Assembly (NCBI GenBank): GCA_026125625.1
Contig: JAHCKU010000004.1
Location: 1-24,284, forward strand
Source: Burkholderiales bacterium
Lineage (GTDB): Bacteria; Pseudomonadota; Gammaproteobacteria; Burkholderiales; SHXO01
Direction of reading: 5' to 3'
DNA: 24,284 nt
Shown in pieces: positions 1 through 7,554 of the stretch. The notes beneath the pieces are model-generated. The model was not told the origin of the DNA. It was given only the letters and a program-made list of their open reading frames with translations, and made no database searches. Position numbers and translations under genes: made by a program. The first letter of the stretch is position 1, and the number at the start of each line of letters is the position of its first letter.

Positions 1-550
1 GGGCGAGCTGCAGCGCCTGCGCCAGCCGCGCGAACTCCTTGGCGCGATCGAAGGACGAATCGATCAGCACCAGGCCGCGTCGCTCACGTGGCGGCAGGAA
101 CGCCTTGAGCGCCTGATAGCCGTCCATGTAGTGTACGTGCACTTGGCGATCGCCATCGAACAGCTTGCCCAGCGCATTGCAGTCGTCGCGGTTGAGCTCG
201 GTCAGCTCGGCGCGATCCCCCGGCCGCAACAGCGTGCGGGCGATGCGCGGAGAGCCGGGATACCAGCGCAGCTGTCCGTTGCGATTCTCCGCGCGCACCG
301 CCTGCATGTAGGGTTCGACCAGCGCCGGAACCTCCGCCTGCTCCCACAGGCGCTGGATACCGTCGCGGTGCTCGACGAGCTTCTGCGCCCAGGGATGGGA
401 CAGGTCGTACAAGCCGATCCCCGCATGCGTGTCGACGTAGCAGTACGGCTTGTCCTTGCGTCCGAGCGCGATCAGCAGGCGCGTCAGCAGGACGTGCTTG
501 AACACGTCGGCGAAATTGCCGGCGTGGAACAGATGGCGATAGGCGAGCAT
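1..550 (-). CDS. rlmJ: 23S rRNA (adenine-N6)-methyltransferase RlmJ, partial (C-terminus beyond window)
   Basis: The first 183 residues are visible; the rest lies outside the window. The start MLAYRHLFHAGNFADVFKH matches the RlmJ signature closely, followed by YVDTHAG (residues 38-44, SAM-binding motif I region) and WYPGSP (96-101). RlmJ methylates N6 of A2030 of 23S rRNA using SAM. The odd point is the catalytic motif IV. Family members have D-P-P-Y/F, with the Asp at residue 164 in the E. coli enzyme. Here residue 164 is Asp, but the next three are Ser-Ser-Phe (codons GAT TCG TCC TTC, at 61-50). The family call is secure from the N-terminal half. Activity is uncertain because the two prolines shape the target-base pocket. 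The start at 550 is the only ATG that fits the family N-terminus. The next gene downstream of its promoter side (571-927) is on the same strand and ends 20 bp upstream. Confidence 0.93.
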   Translation of the reverse strand, partial: MLAYRHLFHAGNFADVFKHVLLTRLLIALGRKDKPYCYVDTHAGIGLYDLSHPWAQKLVEHRDGIQRLWEQAEVPALVEPYMQAVRAENRNGQLRWYPGSPRIARTLLRPGDRAELTELNRDDCNALGKLFDGDRQVHVHYMDGYQALKAFLPPRERRGLVLIDSSFDRAKEFARLAQALQLA

Positions 551-570
551 GACGCTGGACGCAGCGACGA

Positions 571-927
571 CTACAGCTTGTCGTACTTGGTGGCGCGCCC
601 GCGCGCCTTGTCGACCGGGTACCTGGCGACGTTCAATGCCAGCTTGCGCTGGGCCGCCTGCAGCGGATCGATGTCCAGACGATCACACAGGCGCAGCAGG
701 AACAGCAGCACGTCGGCGATTTCCAGCTCCACTTCTGCACGCGTCTGCGGCGCCAGCGCATCGGCCTGCTCGGCGGTGAGCCACTGAAAATGCTCCAGCA
801 GCTCGCCTGCTTCGACGGTCAAGGCCATGGCCAGATTCTTGGGATTGTGGAACTGATCCCAGTCGCGCTCGGCGACGAATGCGCGCAGTTGCGCACGCAG
901 CTGATCGAGGGAGAGGGACGGGTTCAT
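571..927 (-). CDS. MazG-like nucleotide pyrophosphohydrolase (DCTPP1/RS21-C6 type)
   Basis: A 118-aa all-alpha NTP pyrophosphohydrolase, the usual length for the single-domain MazG-like/dCTPase 1 group. The Mg-binding helices are visible: an E-x-x-E type motif in EAGELLEHFQW (about residues 40-50) and EIADVLLFLLRL (about 69-80), with the acidic residues expected of the family. The C-terminus ends in a basic YPVDKARGRATKYDKL segment, common in these proteins, which hydrolyse non-canonical or surplus (d)NTPs to the monophosphate and PPi and so sanitise the nucleotide pool. It lies just upstream of rlmJ on the same strand with a 20-bp gap and is probably co-transcribed with it. The exact substrate cannot be read from the sequence. 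Confidence 0.9.
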   Translation of the reverse strand: MNPSLSLDQLRAQLRAFVAERDWDQFHNPKNLAMALTVEAGELLEHFQWLTAEQADALAPQTRAEVELEIADVLLFLLRLCDRLDIDPLQAAQRKLALNVARYPVDKARGRATKYDKL

Positions 928-1206
928 TGCGCGGGAAGCAGGCAGGAAAGGCGTGCAATGCTACCGCCTTTTGACGCTGCCGCGTGCCGCACCCGCCTGA
1001 GAGCTCAAGAGGCAAGGAAAGGGTGCTTTCGCGGTCAGGATTACCAGCCCTCACCCAAAGCTCTGCCGCTTTTGTATTCTCACGGCAGCATTGTTCGACG
1101 GATCATCGTACAGCCGCACGATGACGCCAGGCTTACAACGGCGTGGCGTAGTCGTTCTTTAGCAGACTGTCACATTGCGGGAAGGTTCCACCCGGCCGTT
1201 CTGCAT

Positions 1207-1727
1207 CTACCGCTTGGGGAGTGGATCGCCGTCAGGCGGCGGGTGATGATTTCCCTCGAGCCCGGCCAGCTGATAGATATGACGAGCAAAATCCGCATCC
1301 TCCCCTTCCCAGCAACTCAGGGAGTGCCTGACGGAGAATCGCGCCGCGCGCACCAGTCACGCATGTAGTCTTCCCAGGACTGCCACAGACGGCGACGCTG
1401 CTTGTCCATATCGTCCTCGTACACCAGGATGTAGGCGCGCTCGAACAATGCCACCAGGATGCCGAAGATCGCCTGCTTGCGCTCACGCTGCTCCGGGGTG
1501 AGCTCGCCATGGGTACCGTCCTTGCTCAACAGCTGCAGGTCGGCATTGTCGATGACCAGCTTGAGGAAATCGTTGTATTCGTCGGACAGCCGCTGGTGGA
1601 TCTCCTCCTCTTCGTTCTGCCGTTCCTTGCGCTGCTCCATCAGGAACACGTAGATCGCCAGCGGCAGGCCGATGATGGTCACCAGATAGCTGAGCAGCTC
1701 ACTCCATTCCAGAAACGTCTCCGGCAT
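1207..1727 (-). pseudogene. Membrane-anchored conserved protein, broken by two single-base shifts
   Basis: The intact first frame (1727 down to 1317) gives 136 aa. It has one N-terminal transmembrane segment (about residues 13-29, YLVTIIGLPLAIYVFLM) and then a long charged, probably coiled helix (KERQNEEEEIHQRL), so a single-pass inner-membrane protein with a cytosolic domain. After DWCARRD the frame runs into a spurious stop. The natural-looking continuation is in two other frames: LRQALPELL in the next, then GEDADFARHIYQLAG up to a TAG at 1207-1209. The span of 521 bp is 173 codons plus 2 extra bases, so two +1 shifts (near 1334-1340 and 1304-1312, the second in a GGAAGGGGAGG run) explain it. 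A good ribosome site (GGAGGT) lies in the end of the upstream DUF3293 gene, 7 bp before the start. Whether this is decay or base-calling error cannot be told. No function is recognised. Confidence 0.7.
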
Positions 1728-1733
1728 GACGCC

Positions 1734-2276
1734 TCAACCTCCGTCGCGCTCGATGTCCTTCCCGTTCGTCCACAGCAGCACCGGCACTCCGCCCCGCCGT
1801 CCGATGACCACCGCATTCTGACGGAACTGGCGACCCAGGCGGCGCGCCCGGCCGGCCGCGACCGGTCCGGCGAACACGCTGTGCTCGGACCGCCACGAGC
1901 GATCGTCGGGCACCCCCAGGCCGCAGTAGAGCACGCGCACGTTACGTCGTAGCGCGCGCTGCAATGCACGCTGGCGCGCACGATTGCGCCAGCGCGGGAG
2001 AGGACGCGAGTGCGGATTCCAGGCGGTTATGAACAGCCACTCCCGTACGCCCAGTCGATGCAGCAAGCGATCGAGCACCGCGCAGCGCCGTCCTACCCGC
2101 ACCTCGACGCACTGCATGCCCATCGAACGGTACGCGCGTTCCTGCGCCGCACGCTTCCCATGGTCTGCCGCGTCTCGTGCGGACACGCCGGCGAGGATGA
2201 GATAGCCGGTGCGAAGATAAGCCGATTCCAGGGACAGGCGAGGGTTCCCGGACGTCATGGCGTCGCGACCGTGCAT
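1734..2276 (-). CDS. DUF3293 domain protein
   Basis: About 180 aa from the ATG at 2276; a second in-frame ATG at 2258 would give 174 aa. The DUF3293 pattern is clear: an early AYLRTGYLILAG strand, LFITAWNPHSRPL (the diagnostic TAWNP motif), a helix with RARQRALQRAL, then YCGLGVPDDRSW and LGRQFRQNAVV near the end. No biochemical role is known for this family. It follows the WYL regulator gene by 13 bp and is followed at 6 bp by the membrane protein at 1207-1727, so the three look like one transcript. I chose 2276 because an AAGGG lies about 9 bp upstream and the longer frame would overlap the WYL gene. Confidence 0.82.
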   Translation of the reverse strand: MHGRDAMTSGNPRLSLESAYLRTGYLILAGVSARDAADHGKRAAQERAYRSMGMQCVEVRVGRRCAVLDRLLHRLGVREWLFITAWNPHSRPLPRWRNRARQRALQRALRRNVRVLYCGLGVPDDRSWRSEHSVFAGPVAAGRARRLGRQFRQNAVVIGRRGGVPVLLWTNGKDIERDGG

Positions 2277-2289
2277 GGCGCTCGACCCT

Positions 2290-3309
2290 TCACGCGCCGC
2301 GGCCATCGCGTGGCGGCACGACGCCGCTGCCGCTTCCCTCGCCATCTGCGGCGTAATGCCCGAGCGCGGCGGCCAGCTGGGCACCCACACGCGCGCGCAG
2401 CGACGGCGGCGCCAGCACTTCGACCTCTGCGCCATGGCGCAGGATGTCGGCAATCAGCTCGCGATCGTCGCTGAACGGAATCTCCAGCAGGTAGCTGCCG
2501 TCCGCATCATGACGTGCACGCTGCTGCGGATGCCACTGCTCCAGCGCCACCCAGCGCGCACGCAACGGGGAGAAGCGCAGCGCCGCCCACTGCGTGTCAC
2601 GTCCGCCGAAGATGCCGTAGCCGCTGGCGAGCACCGCGTCCAGTTCTGCATCGTCCACCTTGCGCGCCGGCGTTTCCAGGATGCGCGCAGCACGCAGCGC
2701 ATCCACGGCGAAGCTGCGGATGTCCTCGCGCAGGTGGCACCACGCATCCAGGTACCAGTTCCCGCGATAGTGCACCAGCCGCTGCGGTGAAAGCTCGCGC
2801 CCGGTTTCCTCGTCACGTGCACGGTTGTAATAGGTGACATGCAGTCGCCTGCGCTCGAGCAGCGCGCGCGCCACGACCTGGAAGTGCGCCAGGGGCAATG
2901 CGCGCCGCGCCGCATGCAGGATGCGGATGCGCTTCTGCACGGTTTCCGCCGGATGCTCGCTGCTGCCGATGGCGGCGCTCAGGCGTGCCAGCAACGGCTC
3001 GATATATGGGCCGAGCAACCCTGGCTCGAGGTTTTGCAGCAGTTGCTGCATGGTGAGCAAGGCATAGATCTCGGCAGCGCTGAACCACAACCCCGGCAGC
3101 TCCTGAACGTGTGCCTGCGGGTCGAAGCGGTAACCGGAGGCGTCGCGATCCCAGACGATGGGGATGTTCAGACGCGAGCGCAGATACTCCAGGTCGCGCT
3201 TGAAGGTGGCCGGAGAGATTTCGAGCTCTTCCAGGAAGCGGCGTGCCGGCACCACCCGATGGCGCTGGAGCAGTCGTTGGATGCGATAGAAGCGTTCGGT
3301 GCGGTCCAC
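2290..3309 (-). CDS. HTH/WYL-domain transcriptional regulator
   Basis: From a GTG at 3309 this gives 339 aa, starting M-DRTERFYRI, the standard opening of this family. An in-frame ATG at 3339 would add ten unlikely residues. An N-terminal winged HTH (type 11, about residues 1-60; PATFKRDLEYLR is the recognition region) is followed by the WYL domain, with YRGNWYLDAWCHLRED and then SFAVDAL (about residues 180-205). A C-terminal WCX-like extension ends in a low-complexity GEGSGSG tail. WYL proteins are ligand- or nucleic-acid-responsive repressors or activators and often regulate stress or defence genes. It heads the DUF3293/membrane-protein unit and is divergent from the aromatic operon beginning at 3468, so it could act on the shared 158-bp intergenic region. 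That last point is inference from position. Confidence 0.88.
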   Translation of the reverse strand: MDRTERFYRIQRLLQRHRVVPARRFLEELEISPATFKRDLEYLRSRLNIPIVWDRDASGYRFDPQAHVQELPGLWFSAAEIYALLTMQQLLQNLEPGLLGPYIEPLLARLSAAIGSSEHPAETVQKRIRILHAARRALPLAHFQVVARALLERRRLHVTYYNRARDEETGRELSPQRLVHYRGNWYLDAWCHLREDIRSFAVDALRAARILETPARKVDDAELDAVLASGYGIFGGRDTQWAALRFSPLRARWVALEQWHPQQRARHDADGSYLLEIPFSDDRELIADILRHGAEVEVLAPPSLRARVGAQLAAALGHYAADGEGSGSGVVPPRDGRGA

Positions 3310-3467
3310 CGGCCCGATTCTAAACCCGCCGACCAGCACCTCCGGCCGGCACCTCCGCCCGGTCCCGCGCCGCCGCCTGCCCGGCTGCGCCTGCGGTGCG
3401 GTTGCCTGTGCAGCGATCCGGTCCGCTAGTACACTGCGGGCAATCGCCCACTCCGAGCGGACGTATC

Positions 3468-4418
3468 ATGGAAAAGAAATTCGCATCCCAGGCGGATCTG
3501 GAAGAGAAGAAAGTCACGTTCACCAGGCTGGCGGAATGTGCCTACGCCTACACCGCCGAGGGCGACCCGAACACCGGCGTGGTGATCGGCGACGACGGCG
3601 TGATGGTGATCGACACGCAGGCCACGCCGGTGATGGCACAGGACGTGATCCGCCGCATCCGCGCTATCACCGACAAACCGATCAAGTACGTGGTGATGTC
3701 GCACTACCACGCAGTGCGCGTGCTCGGTGCCAGCGCCTACGGCGCCGAGCAGATCATCGCCAGCCAGGGCACTTACGATCTGATCGTCGAGCGCGGCGAA
3801 GCCGACATGCGCTCCGAGATCGAGCGCTTTCCGCGCCTGTTCCGCGCGGTCGAATCGATTCCCGGCCTGACCTGGCCGAGCATCGTGTTCAAGGAAGAGA
3901 TGGCCTTGTGGATGGGCAAGCTCGAAGTGCGCATCATCCACCTGGGACGTGGCCACACCAAGGGTGACACCGTGGTCTGGCTGCCGCGCGAGAAGGTGCT
4001 GTTCAGCGGCGATCTGGTCGAGTACGGTGCCACGCCCTACACCGGTGATGCCTATCTGCGCGAATGGCCGGCCACGCTCGAGCGGCTGCGCGCGCTCGCG
4101 CCGGAGAAGCTGGTCCCCGGGCGTGGCGACGCATTGACCACGCCGGAACAGGTGCAAGCCGGGCTGGACGGCACCAGGCGCTTCATCACCGACATGTTCG
4201 CGGCAGTGCGCGACGGCGCCAATGCCGGCAAGTCACTGAAAGAGATCTACCGCAGTACCTATCAGAAGCTCAAGCCCGACTTCGGCCACTGGGTCATCTT
4301 CGACCACTGTATGCCGTTCGACGTCAGCCGCGCCTATGACGAAGCGACGCAATACCCCGATCCGCGCATCTGGACCGCACAGCGTGACAAGGAGATGTGG
4401 CAGGCACTGGAGAGCTGA
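3468..4418 (+). CDS. MBL-fold metallo-hydrolase with a degenerate second metal site, in aromatic operon
   Basis: A 316-aa beta-lactamase-fold protein with no signal peptide, so cytosolic. The canonical HxHxDH motif is replaced by H-Y-H-A-V-R (in MSHYHAVRVLG, about residues 81-91). The third His is kept in LGRGHTKGDT and the bridging Asp in LFSGDLVEY. The last ligand, normally in a GHG-type loop, is Arg in PGRGDAL. So site 1 ligands (two His, His, Asp) are present while Asp, His and His of site 2 are lost, which predicts one bound metal. From memory, close homologues in beta/gammaproteobacterial aromatic clusters share this form, so it is a subfamily trait rather than a local mutation. It is the first gene of an operon with the flavin hydroxylase 41 bp downstream. 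Its substrate is unknown; a ring-cleavage product ester or lactone is possible. Confidence 0.87.
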   Translation: MEKKFASQADLEEKKVTFTRLAECAYAYTAEGDPNTGVVIGDDGVMVIDTQATPVMAQDVIRRIRAITDKPIKYVVMSHYHAVRVLGASAYGAEQIIASQGTYDLIVERGEADMRSEIERFPRLFRAVESIPGLTWPSIVFKEEMALWMGKLEVRIIHLGRGHTKGDTVVWLPREKVLFSGDLVEYGATPYTGDAYLREWPATLERLRALAPEKLVPGRGDALTTPEQVQAGLDGTRRFITDMFAAVRDGANAGKSLKEIYRSTYQKLKPDFGHWVIFDHCMPFDVSRAYDEATQYPDPRIWTAQRDKEMWQALES

Positions 4419-4459
4419 GCACGCATGCCACCGCGTATATACGATGACCGGCACGACGC

Positions 4460-6133
4460 ATGGCCGCCCTGCCCTACCGTAGAGCGCCCGAGCTGATCTC
4501 GGGAACCTCGACCCGCTATCCGGTCGTGATCGTCGGTGCCGGTCCGGTCGGTCTGTGCGTGGCTATCGACCTCGCACGCCACGGTGTGCAATGCCTGCTG
4601 CTGGACGAGGACGACCGGACTTCGGAAGGCAGCCGCGCCATCTGCTTCGCCAAACGCAGCCTGGAGATTCTGGATCGCCTGGGCGTGGGGCAACGCGCGG
4701 TGGACAAAGGCGTGGTGTGGAATCTGGGCAAGGTATTCCTGCGCGAACGCCTGCTCTACCAGTTCGATCTGCTGCCCGAATCCGGTCACAAGCGACCGGC
4801 GTTCATCAACCTGCAGCAGTATCACCTCGAGCAGTTCCTCATCGAGCGTCTGGAAGAAACCGCGGTGGACGTGCGCTGGAGCAACCGCGTGACCGGCGTG
4901 ACTCGGCACGCAGACGGCGTGAGCGTGACAGTGGGCACGCCCGATGGCGTCTATGCGCTGGAGTGTGACTATCTGCTCGCCTGCGATGGCGCGCGCAGCA
5001 CGGTGCGCGCCCTGCTCGGCCTGGAAGCCAGAGGACAGGTATTCCGCGACCGCTTCCTGATTGCCGACGTGAAGATGGAAGCATCGTTTCCCACCGAGCG
5101 CTGGTTCTGGTTCGATCCGCCCTTCCACCCAGGGCAATCGGTGTTGCTGCACAAGCAGGCCGACGACGTATGGCGCATCGATTTCCAGCTCGGCTGGGAC
5201 GCCGACCCCGAGGCCGAGAAGCAGCCGGAGCGGGTCATGCCGCGCATCCGCGCCATGCTCGGCGAGCACGTGCCGTTCAGGCTGGAATGGGTCAGCGTGT
5301 ATACGTTCCGCTGTCAGCGCATGGAACGCTTCGGCTACGAACGCGTGTTCTTCCTGGGTGATGCCGCGCATCAGGTGTCGCCATTCGGCGCACGCGGAGC
5401 GAACAGCGGCATCCAGGATGCCGACAATTTCGCGTGGAAGCTGGCGCTGGTGCTGCAGGACAAGGCGCCGGCCGTTCTGCTCGACAGCTACGATGCCGAG
5501 CGCATCCCTGCCGCCGACGAGAACATCCTCAACTCCACGCGCAGCACCGATTTCATCACGCCCAAGAGTCATGCATCCCGCATGTTCCGAGACGCCGCGT
5601 TGCAGCTGGCTGAGCGCCATCCGTTCGCGCGCGCGCTGGTCAACAGCGGGCGCCTGTCCCTGCCGCATGCCTACGCCGCCACGCCGCTGAGCACGCCGGA
5701 TCGCGAGCGTTTCGTCGGCCGCATGAAACCCGGTACGCCATGCGTCGATACGCCTCTTAGCGCAGGCGAGACCCGGACGTGGCTGCTGGATCAGCTGGGC
5801 GACGACTTCTGCGGCGTGTACTTCGCCGGCGCGCAGGCACCGGATCCGGCTCTGCTCGCCCGCCTGCAAGGTCTGTCGCGTCTGCAGCTGGCGGTGCGCC
5901 CACTCCTGCTGTGCACCGCCGGCTGTGCGGGAGCATGGCGCGCGCTGGGCATCAGCGTGTTCGAAGACAGTGAAGGCCTGTTCGCCAGTCGCTACGACGC
6001 CACGCCGGGAACGCTGTATCTGATCCGCCCTGATCAGCACGTGGCCGCGCGCTGGCGCCATCTGGAGCTGCGTGCGCTGCGCGAGGCACTGGCGCGTGCA
6101 GTCGGCCAGCAGGTCGAGGAGCAGACGGCATGA
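4460..6133 (+). CDS. Class A FAD-dependent aromatic hydroxylase (possibly MhaA-like 3-hydroxyphenylacetate 6-hydroxylase)
   Basis: A 557-aa flavoprotein monooxygenase of the PobA/MhpA fold. The dinucleotide-binding GAGPVG is at residues 26-31, the DG motif in YLLACDGARSTVR at 171-183, and the FAD ribityl-binding GD in VFFLGDAAHQVSPFGARG at 296-312, all intact. The C-terminal third (about 400-557) is the thioredoxin-like extension seen in the longer members. Such enzymes use NAD(P)H and O2 to hydroxylate a phenolic ring. The neighbours suggest the substrate: a DUF2783 small protein overlaps its stop, followed by a homogentisate-dioxygenase-like gene. This fits a two-component phenylacetate-type hydroxylase such as MhaA/MhaB making homogentisate or an analogue. 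The assignment to MhaA rests on context, not on a substrate-specific residue. A 3-(3-hydroxyphenyl)propionate-type hydroxylase is the main alternative. Confidence 0.88.
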   Translation: MAALPYRRAPELISGTSTRYPVVIVGAGPVGLCVAIDLARHGVQCLLLDEDDRTSEGSRAICFAKRSLEILDRLGVGQRAVDKGVVWNLGKVFLRERLLYQFDLLPESGHKRPAFINLQQYHLEQFLIERLEETAVDVRWSNRVTGVTRHADGVSVTVGTPDGVYALECDYLLACDGARSTVRALLGLEARGQVFRDRFLIADVKMEASFPTERWFWFDPPFHPGQSVLLHKQADDVWRIDFQLGWDADPEAEKQPERVMPRIRAMLGEHVPFRLEWVSVYTFRCQRMERFGYERVFFLGDAAHQVSPFGARGANSGIQDADNFAWKLALVLQDKAPAVLLDSYDAERIPAADENILNSTRSTDFITPKSHASRMFRDAALQLAERHPFARALVNSGRLSLPHAYAATPLSTPDRERFVGRMKPGTPCVDTPLSAGETRTWLLDQLGDDFCGVYFAGAQAPDPALLARLQGLSRLQLAVRPLLLCTAGCAGAWRALGISVFEDSEGLFASRYDATPGTLYLIRPDQHVAARWRHLELRALREALARAVGQQVEEQTA

Positions 6134-6366
6134 CCGCGCTGAACATCGCCGCGCACCTCGATGCGCCGGACGACTTCTATCAGGCGCTCATCGAAGCCCA
6201 TCGCGACCTCACCGATACGCAGAGCGAGCTGCTCAATGCACGCCTCATCCTGCTGCTCGCCAACCACGTGGGCGATGCGCAGGTGCTGCGCGAAGCGCTG
6301 GCGGCGGCACGCGAGGGACTGGACATTCACGCCGCGACCCCATCGACCGATCAGAGGCAGACATGA
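6130..6366 (+). CDS. DUF2783 small protein, likely coupling partner of the hydroxylase
   Basis: A 78-aa, mostly helical, acidic protein with no membrane segment. The DUF2783 signature is seen in DDFYQALIEAHRDL (residues 14-27) and SELLNARLILLLANHVGD (about 33-50). Its ATG overlaps the stop of the hydroxylase gene (ATGA at 6130-6133), and its own stop overlaps the start of the dioxygenase gene (ATGA at 6363-6366), so all three are likely translationally coupled at fixed ratio. The family is characteristically encoded next to such flavin hydroxylases. The role as a coupling protein, by analogy with the small MhaB subunit of 3-hydroxyphenylacetate 6-hydroxylase, is an inference. Confidence 0.8.
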   Translation: MTALNIAAHLDAPDDFYQALIEAHRDLTDTQSELLNARLILLLANHVGDAQVLREALAAAREGLDIHAATPSTDQRQT

Positions 6367-7493
6367 GCAAACGCTGGATCAGTTTCCCCAAGGTCGAGGG
6401 CGAGCATTCGCGCCAGGCGCACGCCGATCTGCCCGAGAGCACGTTCGAGCGCGAGATGGGCAAGGAAGGCTTCTTCGGGCCGAGCGTGCACTTCCACCAC
6501 AAGCACGCGCCGACCGGATGGTCGAGCTTCGAGGGCGATCTGCGGCCGCATGCCTACGATCTCAACAAGCTCGAGACCGATCCGGCATCGCCCTGGTCGG
6601 CGGCACCGTTCCTGCACAACGCCGATCTCGCACTGCGTCTGTGGCGCACCGATCGCAAGATGGATCATCTGGCGCGCAACGCCGATGGCGACGAGCTGCT
6701 GTTCGTGCACGAGGGCGAAGGCGATCTGTTCTGTGACTGGGGCCGACTGAGCTATCGCGACGGCGACTACATCACGCTGCCGCGCGGCGCGATGTGGCGC
6801 ATCGAACCGGCTTCGTCCACCACGCTGCTGCTGGTGGAAGCGAGCCAGAGCTCGTACCAGCTCCCGGACAAGGGCATGCTCGGCGCGCACGCCATATTCG
6901 ATCCGGCCATCCTCGATACGCCGAGGATGGACCACGATTTCCGTGCGCAGCAGCTGGAGGTGGAGACCCGCGTGGTGCTCAAGCGGCGCGGAAGGCTCTC
7001 CACCATCGTCTATCCCTTCAATCCGCTGGATGCCATCGGCTGGCACGGCGATCTGGTGCCGGTGCGCGTGAACTGGCGCGACATCCGCCCGCTGATGAGC
7101 CATCGCTACCATCTGCCGCCCTCGGCGCATACCACGTTCGTGGCGAAGAACTTCGTGGTATGCACCTTCGTGCCGCGGCCGATCGAATCCGATCCGGGCG
7201 CGCTGAAGGTGCCGTTCTTCCACAACAACGACGACTACGACGAGATCATCTTCTATCATCGTGGCCAGTTCTTCAGCCGCGACAACATCAAGCCCGGGAT
7301 GGTCACGCTGCATCCGTGCGGCTTCACGCACGGCCCACACCCCAAGGCATTCCAGACCGGTGCCAAGGCCGAGCGCAGGGAGACCGACGAGGTGGCGGTG
7401 ATGATCGATGCGCGCTACCCGGTGGACGTCGCACGACTGCCGCCGGGGGTGGAACTGGAGAGCTATGCCGACTCTTGGAAGCCCAAGGCATGA
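6363..7493 (+). CDS. Homogentisate 1,2-dioxygenase-like ring-cleavage cupin dioxygenase
   Basis: A 376-aa two-cupin protein of the HGD superfamily, shorter than classical HmgA (about 430-440 aa), so probably a sister subfamily. The iron ligands are recognisable: His287 in VPFFHNNDDYDEI, Glu294 in the same motif, and His323 in CGFTHGPHP. The His-to-His distance of 36 equals that of the human enzyme (335 and 371). The N-terminal domain has LLFVHEGEGDLFCDWGRL with the usual cupin turn. It would insert O2 into a 1,4-hydroquinone ring such as homogentisate to give a maleylacetoacetate-type product. No maleylacetoacetate isomerase or fumarylacetoacetase lies in this window. The start at 6363 is fixed by homology and by the ATGA overlap with the DUF2783 gene; longer in-frame reading upstream is a shadow of that gene. 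Confidence 0.88.
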   Translation: MSKRWISFPKVEGEHSRQAHADLPESTFEREMGKEGFFGPSVHFHHKHAPTGWSSFEGDLRPHAYDLNKLETDPASPWSAAPFLHNADLALRLWRTDRKMDHLARNADGDELLFVHEGEGDLFCDWGRLSYRDGDYITLPRGAMWRIEPASSTTLLLVEASQSSYQLPDKGMLGAHAIFDPAILDTPRMDHDFRAQQLEVETRVVLKRRGRLSTIVYPFNPLDAIGWHGDLVPVRVNWRDIRPLMSHRYHLPPSAHTTFVAKNFVVCTFVPRPIESDPGALKVPFFHNNDDYDEIIFYHRGQFFSRDNIKPGMVTLHPCGFTHGPHPKAFQTGAKAERRETDEVAVMIDARYPVDVARLPPGVELESYADSWKPKA

Positions 7494-7554
7494 ACATGAC
7501 GATGGCGATGCGCTGCGCGTGCGTCGCACCTTTCTCGAATCGGTCGAAGCACAC

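Noticed and set aside
930..1206. Gap between the pyrophosphohydrolase gene and the broken membrane protein gene searched for tRNA or small RNA
   Set aside because: No cloverleaf, no strong hairpin with T-run and no protein-like frame was found.
4334..6061. A 575-codon open frame on the minus strand
   Set aside because: Fully antisense to the flavin hydroxylase, with His/Gln/Ala-rich low-sense protein and no motif.
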